From Lumbricus terrestris (lineage: Eukaryota > Annelida > Clitellata > Crassiclitellata > Lumbricidae): a stretch of 64,000 nt of DNA. The translations under genes and the position numbers were made by a program. The number at the start of each line of letters is the position of its first letter. Within the stretch, counting starts at the first letter, position 1. This document shows, piece after piece, positions 40,506 through 50,849 of this stretch. The stretch covers positions 23,166,830-23,230,829 of the forward strand of contig OX457039.1 of assembly GCA_949752735.1 (NCBI GenBank), written 5' to 3'. The notes below the pieces were generated by a model. It was not told the DNA's origin, searched no databases, and saw only the letters and a program-made list of their open reading frames with translations.

Positions 40506-40535
<30 letters not shown>
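40330..40535. repeat. (TCTG)n/(TCTC)n microsatellite
   Basis: Long TCTG/TCTC array with a short inverted GACA block at about 40485-40505. The long frames on both strands here are artefacts. Confidence 0.9.
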
Positions 40536-40542
<7 letters not shown>

Positions 40543-40909
40543 CCAGTGCGACTGCCTTTGTCCCAGCGGATCTTATACCGCTTTGATGCTGTGGTCTCTC
40601 GCTGTGTCCTCGGCTGTGCTCCGTCATACTTGCGTGATCTTTGCTGTCCAATCTCTGAAGTTGCAGCGCGTCGTGTACTACGCTCTTCGGCTATGGGTGA
40701 GCTTCGGGTCCCGCGGGCTCGCTTAGCTTTTAAACAGCGCCGTGCTTTCTCGGTCGTGGGGCTTACTGTCTGGAACGACCTTCCTGTTACGCCTCGCTCT
40801 CTACTTGTGATCCATCCGGCTGGGTTCTACAAGTCTCTCAAGTCTTTTTTCTTTGTTCGTGGTTGGGCTGGGAGCGCCTCTGAGTAGTTTCTTGAAGGGG
40901 CGCTATATA

Positions 40910-41961
40910 CTGGGTGGCGCATAAGAAACGTTCCCAAACTTTGCTAACCTGGCAATTTGACAGAAATGTCAAATTAAACAATTTTAAAGTAAATTGATTC
41001 ATAGTTATATCAAACTAATCGTAATTCATATTTGTACAGCACAGTCAAAATTTAGCCCAAAATACTCAACAGTTTGAGAGATATTGTTGTTAGAACTCTA
41101 TGACCCATGGTCACAATTTTGCACAGTTCTTTAATGATGATGTATTACGTGAACAAATGTCTAATTGACCCACCCCTTCTCTTGTAACGACCCTTAAACG
41201 CTGTTTCCACTGTCCTATTGACTTCTGTATTTGTGTGTCGTCTAATAGAGACCATTTTGCAACGATGTGAAGGTGCACCGAGCACTGTCTTGTTGAAAGA
41301 TGCAATTGTCGTCAAAATAGAGTCTACGACATTCGGGAATGAGTTTATCGCGTAACAGAATTCTTTGTACTGAGCTACGTGAAATGTTCAGAGTGCCGGT
41401 CATTTGCGCTGAGATTGATGTGTGCCAGGTGCATTTTCCTGCGATTGACACAACTGCTCTACAGTCTCAGCATTTTCAACAGTCGTTGCAGTTTTTGAAC
41501 GACCACTTCCAGGCTTGCGAGCAGCGCTACCAGTTTCAATAAGCTTATTAATGACTCGGTTTATGCCTTGTCTTAACCAGTTTTTACGCGGACAGGACTA
41601 TTCCTGAGCGATTCGCTTACCTCACCAGCCCTTCTCCTCAAATGATATCTCAATAACAGCGAGATCATCATTTGAAAACACCAAGTTTTAATGTTTACTA
41701 CTTCGAGGACAAGTTTAATCAAGATACTCTCGTTATGTCACGGCGAAATAAATAACGTCGTTTTGTGCAAAATTTGTAAACAGGTACGGCGTCATAACCT
41801 TGCTGCAGGGTGTGATATAATAAACGTATTCTCTTGAAATTTGCCATTTGTGCACAGAAGCAATTGCTTAACATTTTGGTGTAAATTAATATTTGATATC
41901 TCTGATATTAGATCTTTGCCAGGTTAACAAAGTTTGGGAACGTTTTTTATGCGCCACCCGG
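40910..41961 (-). mobile_element. Tc1/mariner-like element, internally deleted
   Basis: Inverted ends CTGGGTGGCGCATAAGAAAC and its complement at the right (ending CACCCGG), about 44 bp, flanked by TA on both sides (40908-40909 and 41962-41963). Minus-strand transposase traces: an N-terminal helix-turn-helix (SAQMTGTLNISRSSVQRILL, about 41410-41350), fused after a deletion to CIFQQDSARCTF (catalytic Asp region) and, in another frame, TQIQKSIGQWKQRLRVVTRE near the C-terminus. The 1052-bp length is somewhat short, and several stops are present. Inactive. Confidence 0.85.
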
Positions 41962-42061
41962 TAAATGCTCGGAATGAATTAATGAATTCAGATCTAGCAC
42001 TTTGACCTCATTCGGATACACCACTGTTTAATATTATTGAGTTGCAGATGATTTTGTTTAG

Positions 42062-42199
42062 GGGCTGGTGTTTGTGAAGCCATATTTGCGGTGACTCCAA
42101 TGGAAACTGTGAAAGTGAAATTCATCCACGACCAGACATCTGCTCATCCCAAGTTTAAAGGATTTTTTCATGGTGTTCGGGAGATTGTCCGCCAACAAG
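42062..42199 (+). CDS. SLC25A1: Citrate carrier exon (end of second carrier repeat)
   Basis: Exon of the mitochondrial tricarboxylate (citrate) carrier, which exchanges citrate for malate across the inner membrane. Residues [20 protein letters not shown] followed by [20 protein letters not shown] match the family closely. It contains the carrier signature PMETVK (P-x-[DE]-x-x-[KR]) of the second repeat. The acceptor AG is at 42060-42061 and the donor GT at 42200-42201. Both borders are phase 1. The exon is joined to 54836 by a 12.6-kb intron. The upstream exon is outside the window or not recognisable. Confidence 0.95.
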
Positions 42200-43036
42200 G
42201 TACGTGCTTACCAAGTACAAAGTAATAATTTAAAAATCAGTAATAACTGCCATCTGCTTCTGTAATATTCTGTCTTGAAAATGAAATTGTAGATTTATAC
42301 AGCCACCAGGTACAAATTTTGCAACAAACTTGATGAAAGATACTTCAACACTCCATGTCCAATTGTCCATACACTGATCCAGAATAATTTTTTGTACAAT
42401 TTTCAATATTTATCCATCTGTCTCAGATAGTTGCTGGCTAATACAATGAAGATGTTGTTTTTCTCTGACAGCGCTTTTGCACTATATTAAGATGATTATT
42501 TTTAGATTTTCTTCATAGAAACACTGTTCACAATGCACTAATTTTTTTATGTAAACATGACGTTTTACATCTTTGCCGTGTGCATAAGATTGAGACGGTC
42601 TAAAGATCAGAAAATTAATTTTAAAAGACAAAGAAAGACGAAAAATTATAACAACGCATGCTCAGTAACATATAGATATAACCTATAACACTCAATTTCC
42701 ATACATAATACCATATTTCAAATCGGGCAATTGCTAACAGAAGTGCAATTACTGGTGGCTTCATGCTCACACGGCCGCTATAATTAGACTATGTCCATTA
42801 CACTGATCCAGAGTAAAATATGTATAATTTTCAATGTTTATCCATCTGTCTGAAAGAGTTGCTGAATAATACAATGTTTTAAGTTCCCTTGCAAGCACAG
42901 ATTATCAAAATAGACTGTATGTGGCTTAATATTAAATTTGACCAATATTAAACGCAAATCTGATTCGAATTATCAAGATTTGTTCTGAGGCAATAGTTGA
43001 AAATCTAGTTTCACACAGATATGACGTCACCGGCAA
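42200..43036 (+). other. SLC25A1 intron, first part
   Basis: Non-coding. A segment of about 100 bp (TACACTGATCCAGA, then TTCAATATTTATCCATCTGT) at about 42371-42450 recurs at about 42799-42880. No other feature. Confidence 0.6.
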
Positions 43037-44033
43037 CGTTCCCTCTAATATTTTTCCTGTGTGCGCGGAGCTGACGGTTGCTTGAGCAACCCAAATTTCC
43101 GCATGGGCACCATATTTTCAGAAACATTAAATTTGTGCTTGAAAAATCTACATGCCAAATTACACTAATTAGGCCCACACGTCTGTGATAATGTCCATTT
43201 TTAGATTAAAGATGATGTAGGCTATTTCGCATAAATCACGTATATGGTTTTAATACTTCCTATCGCAAACGAAAATATTAATGATACGATGAATAATACC
43301 AAGCAAAATCTGAACTAGACCTACTACCTGAGACTGTTATAATTATGATGGAAGATACATGTAGTTTTTAATCTAGCATCAAAATAATGTTCAGCGCTTA
43401 AATTTTGCTGCCTCCGATCTTTCAGCGACGACCATAATTGTTGATAAAATTAATCCTGCCGATATTGACTGCCAGGCCAAGTCTCGTTGTTTGTGCTCTA
43501 CTGACGCTGAAAGCTTCGTCTTTACGATCTCTCTGAGCCAATCAGTTTTAAAAGTAGAAGAATACTTTACCTTTTCTTTGAAAAAGCTGTTTCGTATACT
43601 CTAATTCGCTTTACGTTTCGACACAGCTTACAAATTTCACTCACTAAGAAATAACCCTGTATTAAACCGACTTCCAAAGTGAAATCCAACTCTGGTGATC
43701 TGTTTGCCATTGACATACAGGCCTGCAATATACGGCCTAGGGTTTTCCACTCACCTATAGTGGATGACTGGAGGGTTCTTTGGCTCCACCTGTTGGAACT
43801 AACTTACCAGCCGGAGCAGCCGCCTATGATGGCAAAGCAGCTTATAAGAATCGGCGAGCATCCCCTCTAAATTGGTTGGTTCCAAGCCGGTCTTCTGGCT
43901 TCGGGTCAAAGCAGGAGTCGCCAAGACGTCCAAGTTTATATGCACTTCCTAACAAAAATTTGTGCGCGGAAATTTGAAACTGCTGCGCGGAATTTTAAAG
44001 TGAGGTGCGCGGCCGCGCAGCTTAGAGGGAACG
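43037..44033. mobile_element. hAT-like element, CAACGTTCCCTCTAA termini
   Basis: The left end CAACGTTCCCTCTAATATTT and the right end (complement of GACGTTCCCTCTAAGCTGC) are of the CARYGTTCCCTCTAA type known from hAT non-autonomous elements. Subterminal TGTGCGCGGAGCT and GGTGCGCGGCCGCGCAGCT are G/C-rich palindromes. No transposase. The duplication was not clear. Confidence 0.7.
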
Positions 44034-44227
44034 TCAATTATTGACGTGCTGAAATGAATCACAACTTTTATAACTAGGACAGAAATTAATGCATATATTC
44101 AGCGTTTCCATCTTTTATGTAGGCTATCATCGCAAGATGACCACGTGAGAGGTGTTTTCTTTCTGAGTTAGCTGCAGTAAATGACTTTAAGCTTACATAA
44201 CGTAGGGAAGATTTCAACAGTGGGGGC

Positions 44228-44633
44228 TGTGACAAATAGCGACTATAATTAGCGGTTGTGACCGACATAGGCCGTGTGGCTTTGTGCACTTGATGACATA
44301 CGCACACTTGTACGACACGTGTAGACCTTATCGACCTAGGCTATGACTGTGATCGATGATTGACCGATGGGGATGGTCTACCGGAAAGCGTGGGAGTGGT
44401 GAAAACGCGGGAAGGAACCGGTTGAAACTAGTGAGGGTTGTGGGATATCATAAAAGGTGACTCAGGACTGAGAAGAGGGCAGTTCGAGGCTCGACGGACA
44501 GAGTAAAGACGTCGGATTCGATTCTCATCGGACTGAGATGGACAAAGGCGTAGATAGTGTCGATTGTTTGAAGGCCTACGTTAATGTTCGAAATTAAATT
44601 GTTATTTTTAATAAAACTTTGGAAAAATCTTCA
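44228..44633 (+). repeat. Candidate 5' LTR of Gmr1-like gypsy element
   Basis: TGTGAC start, CTTCA end. It contains ATAAAAG (about 44451), AATAAA (about 44609) and is followed by TAATTGGCGAGCCTACCAGG, a gypsy-style leader or primer site. The only LTR seen; no partner copy downstream, so the boundaries are tentative. Confidence 0.55.
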
Positions 44634-44710
44634 TAATTGGCGAGCCTACCAGGAGCCAACAAACGTTGAAAGAAGATTGTTGCGTAAGTTTTGACGAGAC
44701 TTGAAGTGAA

Positions 44711-45001
44711 ATGTATACGATAATGTCAGCGGTTAAAGACTTGATGACCTTCGGTAAGGAGTGCGAGCTAACCGGAAAGGAGCTGCTGGAATGGGTTACA
44801 CAGAAATAGACCGAAAAGCGAGAAGATAGAGAGCGGGTCCGTGTTGCCGAAAAGGAACGAAATACGGAACAAAAAGAACCGCTTACAGAACAAAAGGAAC
44901 TGGAAGGATTGGCTTTGGCTAGGGTCAAAGTCGAGCGGGAAACCCAAGTTCTGCAATTGAAGACTGCGAAGTCCAAGGAAACATCTACCAGTGACGAATA
45001 A
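44711..45001 (+). pseudogene. Gypsy (Gmr1-like) Gag N-terminus
   Basis: The frame opens at ATG 44711, has a TAG at 44807, and stays open to TAA at 44999. The sequence is Glu- and Arg-rich (VAEKERNTEQKEPLTEQKEL), with the KELLEWVTQK-type N-terminal motif seen in Gmr1-like Gag. It is cut off from the rest of Gag by about 990 bp of unrelated sequence. Confidence 0.6.
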
Positions 45002-45406
45002 TCAGTAACTTTTTATTTTATTTTTTACTGTAAACTAATGAAAGAATCAAACGAGCACAACTTTTGTTAGAAAAAAGATAATTTCATTGTGTTAAAAGCA
45101 TTTTAGAGCATGGTCATTGTAGCATTTGACTAAATCAAAAGGTCAAAAGCCGACATGTGACGGGTTTTGAGCCCCTGTGTCACATATATATTATTTATTA
45201 TGGATTGGCAGACATACTTATTGACACAGACAGACAAACGGGAAAAAGACATCCAAACAACCAGACATAACGCAGACTGAGAAAAGAGGGTGCTAAATTG
45301 ATTCAGAACTGACTTTGATGTTCAGTAGCCTATCCGGGTCAACCTATGTAGGTCTATTTGGATGATGGAGATGGATACGAATATCTCTTCTTTTGGTTCT
45401 CTGCCC
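45002..45406. other. No gene seen
   Basis: Includes a TGTGACGGGTTTTGAGCCCC / TGTGTCACA block near 45157 that loosely resembles the LTR start. Otherwise nothing. Confidence 0.4.
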
Positions 45407-45658
45407 TCAGGCAGGTTCGTATGTCCAACGACGCCATTCTTCACGATGTTGAGCCTCCTGTTTTAGGTTCTTATATCCGTCCGTCATCATCCAGTCTAGT
45501 AACATCATTCTTGGTCTTCCTCTTGTCTTTTTGCCCTCCATTCTACCCTCGATGATAATTCTTAGCATAGATTCTCCTCTCATTATGTGGCCAATCCATT
45601 TTCTTTGCCGACTTCTGATTGTACCTATCAGTGATCTTTCCTCTTCCACCATTTGCAA
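45407..45658 (-). pseudogene. LINE ORF2 C-terminus (RTE/Jockey type)
   Basis: The minus frame carries [20 protein letters not shown] and [15 protein letters not shown], followed by a [17 protein letters not shown] ending. This W-x-G-H...RGRPR...W signature closes the ORF2 of many RTE-like and related LINEs. Truncated. It lies within the broken Gag. Confidence 0.7.
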
Positions 45659-45705
45659 TAAACGAATATCTAAGTGCCATCAATTATTTCGAATGCTATG
45701 CTTTG

Positions 45706-45990
45706 CCCAGCCCGAATTGCCCGGTCCGAACTTTCCGGTCCAATCTGGACGGTCCGAATTGTCCTGTCCGAATTGTCCGGTTCCAAATTGTCCGCTCCGA
45801 ATTGTCCGCTCCGAATTGTCCGCTCAAAATTGTCTGGGTCCGAATTGTCCTCGCCAGAATTTTCACCGAATTGTCCGTCTCCGAATTGTCCGCCCCGATT
45901 TGTCCGCTCCGAATTGTCCGGTTCCGAATTGTCCTCTCCGAATTGTCCGGTCCGAATTGTCCTCTCCGAATTGTCCGGCGACGAATTGTC
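45706..45990. repeat. CCGAATTGTCC tandem array
   Basis: About 20 units of CCGAATTGTCCG(CT) 12-17 bp, with diverged first units (CCCGAATTGCCCGG). The unit resembles those of other foldback termini here. Only one orientation is found, so it may be a solo terminus. Confidence 0.75.
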
Positions 45991-46925
45991 CGGAAACCGC
46001 CAGATGGCGGCGAGACTCCGCTTCAGTTCATGTCCCGCCTACATACCCACCTCCGACGATGGATTGCGATGGCCGGGATGAAGGAGCCGTTTGAAGACCT
46101 GATAACGCTGATCATCCGTGAACAGTTCGTTAATATCTGCTCGAGAGATTTGGCAACAATATTCCTCAAGGAACGAAGGCCTGCTACGTTGACGGAAGTA
46201 GCCGAAATCGCGGAGCGCTATACAGAAGCGCATCTGCCAGACCGGAGGAAAGCCGAAGCGCATCGACGGTAGTATCACCGATGCCGGGTCGGAAATTCAT
46301 GGCACCGATGAAGGATCCGGTCAGACGTTGCTTCGTATGCAATAGTACTTCGCACCTGGCCCGGGACTGCAGGAAGAAAATTCTAGTGGCCAGCATGGAG
46401 TGCAACGGTTACGGACGATCAGAACATTGGAACTCGAATCTCTGGAAGAAAAAAGACGGCATACGACGCTCTTCAGTAACGGGTCATGGGTTCGACTGCG
46501 AAAACCGTAACGGGAGACCGCTGTCTGCTCCACCGACCACACAGGTCAAACAGCCGGTGCTGATGCAGAGCAGATAGAGTCCGAAGTATCGAGCACACGC
46601 CAGACATGAATGTGAAAACTGCCTGATGACCGGCAACGGTGAGTTAGAACTGATGTGCAACGCCATGTTATCGGACAGCGTCGAGCTCCGCTGCGGCTGC
46701 ACGTTTCTCCTGTCATTGCCGACGCTTGTTGCGACAAGCAATTTGCAGCGTCAATGCCGACGGCCGAAGGCTGGGTCGGGAAGCAGAAGGTGATCGCTCT
46801 TCGAGACATAGGCTGTTCGTCCGTTGTCGTTCGAAGGAACCTTGTGCCGGACAAGGCACTAACCGGGGCCACAAAGACGTGTGTTTTGATTGACGCAACG
46901 ATTCGACGGGTTCCTGTATTATTAT
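45991..46925 (+). pseudogene. Gypsy (Gmr1-like) Gag SCAN-like domain, knuckle and protease
   Basis: GGETPLQFMSRLHTHLRRWI, REQFVNICSRDLATIFLKER and TLTEVAEIAERYTEAH (45997-46250) match the capsid domain of Gmr1-like Ty3/gypsy elements, related to the SCAN fold. A frameshift then leads to a CCHC knuckle CFVCNSTSHLARDC (about 46329-46370). Another frame gives a protease-like VIALRDIGCSSVVVRRNLVP (about 46790-46850), where the usual DTG is DIG. Three frames are used, so it is dead. RT does not follow; an RLE LINE fragment is inserted next. Confidence 0.75.
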
Positions 46926-47281
46926 TTTTGCCCCGAGGTATACAGGATCCCTCAGGGACTTCACTACCGTCTAATAAAAAATCACAGTCTGGAAAGGCCC
47001 TATTCATATTCCTATTATTATTATCATTTCTCTTAAAACAGAGTACTACGGTCTCGTCGAGCCCAGGCATGCGATGGCATTGAATCGCTGAACTGTGACA
47101 GATATTTTCTGGAGCAGGAAGAAGGTTTCTTGTGGGTCTTCTGTTACGCGTGACAATCGTCGGCCGAGTGCTGTGGTGAAGGCCAGACCCTCCTGGTCCA
47201 TAGGCCCCAGCGTTTCTTGCGCAACCGGAGTGCAACTGTATCTCGTCTGGGGTTCCGAGTATTTAAGCTTTTTCCAAGCAG
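46926..47281 (-). pseudogene. RLE-type LINE, C-terminal fragment
   Basis: The minus frame 47306-47046 shows YSCTPVAQETLGPMDQEGLA and LGRRLSRVTEDPQETFFLLQ, then SVTVQRFNAIA. This matches the end of the LINE at 52716-54500. The 3' UTR also agrees: both have CCTGAGGGAT and ATACCTAGGG/ATACCTCGGG, ending in an ATT/TAA-type repeat. Truncated by the element starting at 47282. Confidence 0.75.
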
Positions 47282-47329
47282 CAGTGGCGGCGCTACGCCA
47301 GGGCATGGGAGGGCAAATGCCCTGGTAAA

Positions 47330-48115
47330 AAGCCTTTGCCCTGGTCGTTGCCCTGCCAGAAATTTTGCCTTGCCAGAACTTTTTTGGCCAAATTGCTTCT
47401 TACTGTTCACGTCCGTCAGCTCTCTACCATGGCAAAACTTCTGACATGGCAGAAGTTCTGGCAGGGCAAAAGTTCTGACAGGTCAAAATTCTGGCAGGGC
47501 AAGATTCTGGCTGGCAAAAGTGCTGGCAGGGGAAAATTGTGGCAGGGAAAAAATTCTGGAAGGGCAAAATTCTGGCAGGGCAAAAGTTCCTGCAAATAAA
47601 AATTCTGGCTGGGCAAAAGTTCTGGCAGGGCAATATTTCTGGGAGGAAAAATTCTGGCAGGGCAAGATTTTGGCAGGATAAAATTATGGCAGGGAAAGAA
47701 TTCTGGCAGGGCAGTATTCTGGCAGGGCAAAAGTTCTGACAGGTGAAAAGTATGGGAGGGAGAAAACAGGACACAATTGTGGCAGGACAAAGTTCTGGCT
47801 TGAACAAATTCTGTCCGTTTAAAAATTTCTGGCAGGGTAAAAGTTCTGGCAAGATAAATTAATTAAAAATTGTGGCAGGGCAACAGTTCTGGCAGGGAAA
47901 AGTTGTGGCAGGGCAAAATTTCTGACAGGTCAAAATTTTGGCAGGGAGAATTCCTTTTCTTGCAGGTCGAAAGTTCTGGCAGGAAAAAATTCTGGCAGGG
48001 CAAAATTTCTGACAGGTAAAAATTCTGGTAGGGAAAAATTCTGAAAGTCTAAAATTCAGGCAGGGTAAAATTTCTGGTAGGGCAAAAAGTTCTGGCAGTG
48101 AGAAATTCTGTGACT
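47330..48115. repeat. GGCAGGGCAAAATTCT tandem array
   Basis: About 40 variable units: GGCAGGGCAAAAGTTCT, GGCAGGGAAAAATTCT, GACAGGTCAAAATTCT. Confidence 0.8.
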
Positions 48116-48249
48116 GATTATATTCACATTGCCGTATACAACATATAGCAGCATGGGTCTAACTGTCGCTTAATTTGTTGTTTTTCAAATGAAGCGTAGG
48201 CCTAAGCGTTTGCGTAAATTAGAGACCTATTATAGGTCTACCTGACTCA

Positions 48250-48402
48250 CATGGGCGGAGTTTATCAGGGGCTAGGAGGGGCCAAGCCCCTCCAAGAGGA
48301 CCCAAATTCATTTTTTACCGTGTAACTGGTATATTTTCCCGGGGCTTAGCCCCCCAAGAGGGCTTTAGCCCCACCAAGAACGGAAACCAAACTCCGCCCA
48401 TG
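48250..48402. mobile_element. Short MITE, CATGGGCGGAGTTT ends
   Basis: ATGGGCGGAGTTTATC and its inverted end CAAACTCCGCCCATG, with GGGGCTAGGAGGGGCCAAGC and GGGGCTTAGCCCCC inside. Similar ends occur near 8100 and 50800. Confidence 0.7.
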
Positions 48403-48730
48403 CTGACTCAGTTTCTTTATTTGGTTATATTTTTGGTTTCGAAATGCTACATGAAAGAGGATTTGCAATGGTTCGCTTAAGTCACTGCGAGTAGTTTATA
48501 ATATTTGTAAGATTTGCTTTCCAACTGACAAAGTGTTCGGTTTATGGTTTCGTCCATCTGATTATCTGACTAGCCAACCCTAATACTGTAGTTTGGGTGA
48601 TTGCCGAGCGCGTTAGCGCCAAATTATATGCCTGTGTAAGCCCGTGCTACCGAGCACACAACTTGCCCTCTGCCCTGGTTACTTGTATGACTGCCCTGGC
48701 TCTGCCAAAAGGTGTCTGGCGCCGCCACTG

Positions 48731-49300
48731 AATGCTTTGGTCTAATACTTCAAAGTGTCCCCCCATGTCGAACATTTTTAATCTCCATACTGCAATTGAG
48801 TGCTAATAATTCTTATTTAATACTTCAAAGTTTGCCCCTCGTTGCTTTATTTATTTTTAATTTCTACACTCTAATGGAAACAATTTAGGATGTGATCTCA
48901 ACAAACATTTCTCATATTTTCATTGCTGAATGACATGGCTTGTGTCCTGGGCACGACGCTAAACTGCATCCATCCTCCGCCACAGGTAACCAACAACGTC
49001 CCTGTGCCGGTCCTAAGCCCGGACTAAAGGAGGAACGTGTGCCAGATGGGTGGCGGCAGTAAAAGACCAAGACGATTGAAATCCGCCAAAACCACGACAC
49101 AAGTGACATAGCGACCCAAATGCTTCAAGGTGTCATGATGTGAAGCAGACATGCACAGGCCGTTCAGGACAGACCAGTTGGAGGACTCAGGAGAGAGCGT
49201 GCGACACATACGGTCATTGACCCAGGTTGTCCTTCATGCCTCTCTCCCAATATTCTCTTCAATCAGACAAGGTGGTCTAGCACTCTAGCTGCTCCAAGAT
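48731..49300. other. No gene seen
   Basis: SLC25A1 intron sequence. TACTTCAAAGTGTCCCC-type words recur (48751, 48822, 49749). Short frames only. Confidence 0.5.
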
Positions 49301-49416
49301 GTTAATGGTATAGAGCAGACCTGCTGACCGGACCGGTTGAAGCTGGGCAACATGACGCGAGACAGACTCAGACAGAGAGTGGCGTCGGACTCCTACGGGC
49401 ATTGAGCCTAACGATA

Positions 49417-49417
<1 letters not shown>
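49301..49417 (+). mobile_element. LINE 3' end leading into the GAT tail
   Basis: The translation reads a degenerate ETDSDREWRRTPTGIEP, typical of the last residues of RTE-like or related LINEs, whose 3' ends often run into (GAT)n. Very short. Confidence 0.45.
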
Positions 49418-49460
<43 letters not shown>

Positions 49461-49489
49461 GGTGGTGGTGGTGGTGGTGGTGGTGGTGG

Positions 49490-49520
<31 letters not shown>

Positions 49521-49541
49521 GGTGGTGATGATGATGATGAA

Positions 49542-49589
<48 letters not shown>

Positions 49590-49609
49590 GGTGGTGGTGG
49601 TGGTGGTGG

Positions 49610-49677
<68 letters not shown>

Positions 49678-49680
49678 TAT
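49418..49680. repeat. (GAT)n/(GGT)n trinucleotide array
   Basis: About 88 triplets in alternating blocks of GAT and GGT. The Met/Val and His frames of about 110 aa are artefacts. Confidence 0.95.
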
Positions 49681-49856
49681 CGTAGCTTTTCTAACTGTCA
49701 TCTTCACAAAATTATTCATGATTTCAGTGCTCAGTGACATGGCTTAAGTCTTCAATAAATGTCCCCTCCCATTGTTTAAAATATTTTCAATTTGCAAACT
49801 GTAATGATAGCATTTTAGGCTGTCATCCTAAGCAAAATTGATCATTACAGATAAAC

Positions 49857-50667
49857 GGCACGCCGACAAAAGCGCGCAGGACAAAAGCGCGCAGACAAAT
49901 GCGCGCATACAAAAGCGCGCAGCGACAAATGCGCGCAACAGGAACAATGAAATCGAAATTTCGAACCTTCATCCAGTTTCCATTTCACCTATAGCGAACC
50001 TTCATCCAGCTTCTATTTCATCTATATAGAGAACCTTCATCCAGCTTCCATTTCTCTAACCTTCATCCAGTTTCCATTTCACCTATAGCGAACCTTCATC
50101 CAGCTTCTATTTCATCTATAGAGAACCTTCATCCACCTTCCATTTCTCTAACCTTCATCCAGCTTCCATTTCACCTATAGCGAACCTTCATCCAGCTTCT
50201 ATTTCATCTATATAGAGAACTTCCATTTCTCTAACCTTCATCCAGTTTCCATTTCACCTATAGCGAACCTTCATCCAGCTTCTATTTCATCTATAGAGAA
50301 CCTTCATCCAGCTTCCATTTCTCTAACCTTCATCCAGCTTCCATTTGACCTATAGCGAACCTTCATCCAGCTTCCATTTCACCTATAGCGTGAAGGCGTA
50401 TATTTTCGTCGTCACGATAGGCTGCGGCAAGAGAGAGGTCTTGAACCTTACGCCACATGCTCTTTTTCATCTACTTTTAACAACCGTCTCTGACGATGTT
50501 GTGGTTATATTAAATGGTCATTCTAATACTCGAAATTTCGATTACATTGTTCCTGTTGCGCGCATTTGTCGCTGCGCGCTTTTGTCTTGCGCGCATTTGT
50601 CGCTGCGCGCATTTGTATGCGCGCATTTGTCTGCGCGCTTTTGTCCTGCGCGCTTTTGACCGTGCAC
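49857..50667. mobile_element. TR3, foldback element with ACAAAAGCGCGCA termini (811 bp)
   Basis: Inverted termini of about 110-150 bp, built of units such as GACAAAAGCGCGCAG and GACAAATGCGCGCA, then CAACAGGAACAATG on both sides. The duplication ACAGATAAAC is at 49847-49856 and 50668-50677 (10 bp). The interior (49965-50390) is an array of CCTTCATCCAGCTTCYATTT units. Same architecture as FB1 and FB2. Non-coding. Confidence 0.85.
49965..50390. repeat. CATCCAGCTTC tandem array
   Basis: About 12 units of roughly 33 bp: ACCTTCATCCAGCTTCCATT followed by TCACCTATAGCGA or TCATCTATAGAGA. Confidence 0.85.
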
Positions 50668-50849
50668 ACAGATAAACAGTGAATAACACTGTATAAATTT
50701 ATAATGATATTTCTGAAATATTGGGGAGGGGGCTATAAGCACCACCGTTCCCCCACCACAAACTTTGGAGGGGACCGTCCCCCGCTGTCCCCCTAAGTCT
50801 CCGCCCATGCCTGAAGTTGATAAGCTCCTCAGTGACTCATCCATCAAGC

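Larger units (their letters stand above)
40085..41990 (+). mobile_element. L2-like LINE fragment, with mariner inserted in its tail
   Basis: RT coding is seen at about 40195-40320 ([20 protein letters not shown]) and about 40545-40887 (CCPISEVAARRVLRSSAMGE, RRAFSVVGLTVWNDLPVTPR). A TCTG repeat of about 200 bp has expanded in between. The tail GGAGCGCCTCTGAGTAG / CTTGAAGGGGCGCTATATA is interrupted at 40910 by a mariner element and resumes at 41962 with AATGCTCGGAATGAATTAAT. It lies only about 70 bp upstream of the SLC25A1 exon. Confidence 0.8.
47282..48730. mobile_element. CAGTGGCGGCGC-ended element with a tandem-repeat interior
   Basis: Inverted ends CAGTGGCGGCGCTACGCCAG and CTGGCGCCGCCACTG. 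The ends suggest a hAT-type element. No exact 8-bp duplication was seen. The interior (47330-48115) is an array of about 17-21 bp units GGCAGGGCAAAA(G)TTCT. The frames over the array are artefacts. It also encloses a smaller MITE at 48250-48402. Confidence 0.7.

Noticed and set aside
40089..40651. Ser/Leu/Val/Cys-rich frames on both strands
   Set aside because: TCTG/TCTC microsatellite expanded inside a LINE.
47416..47852. 124-142 aa Cys/Pro/Phe-rich minus frames
   Set aside because: They follow the GGCAGGGCAAAATTCT array.
49402..49740. Poly-Met/Val and poly-His frames
   Set aside because: Produced by the GAT/GGT trinucleotide array.
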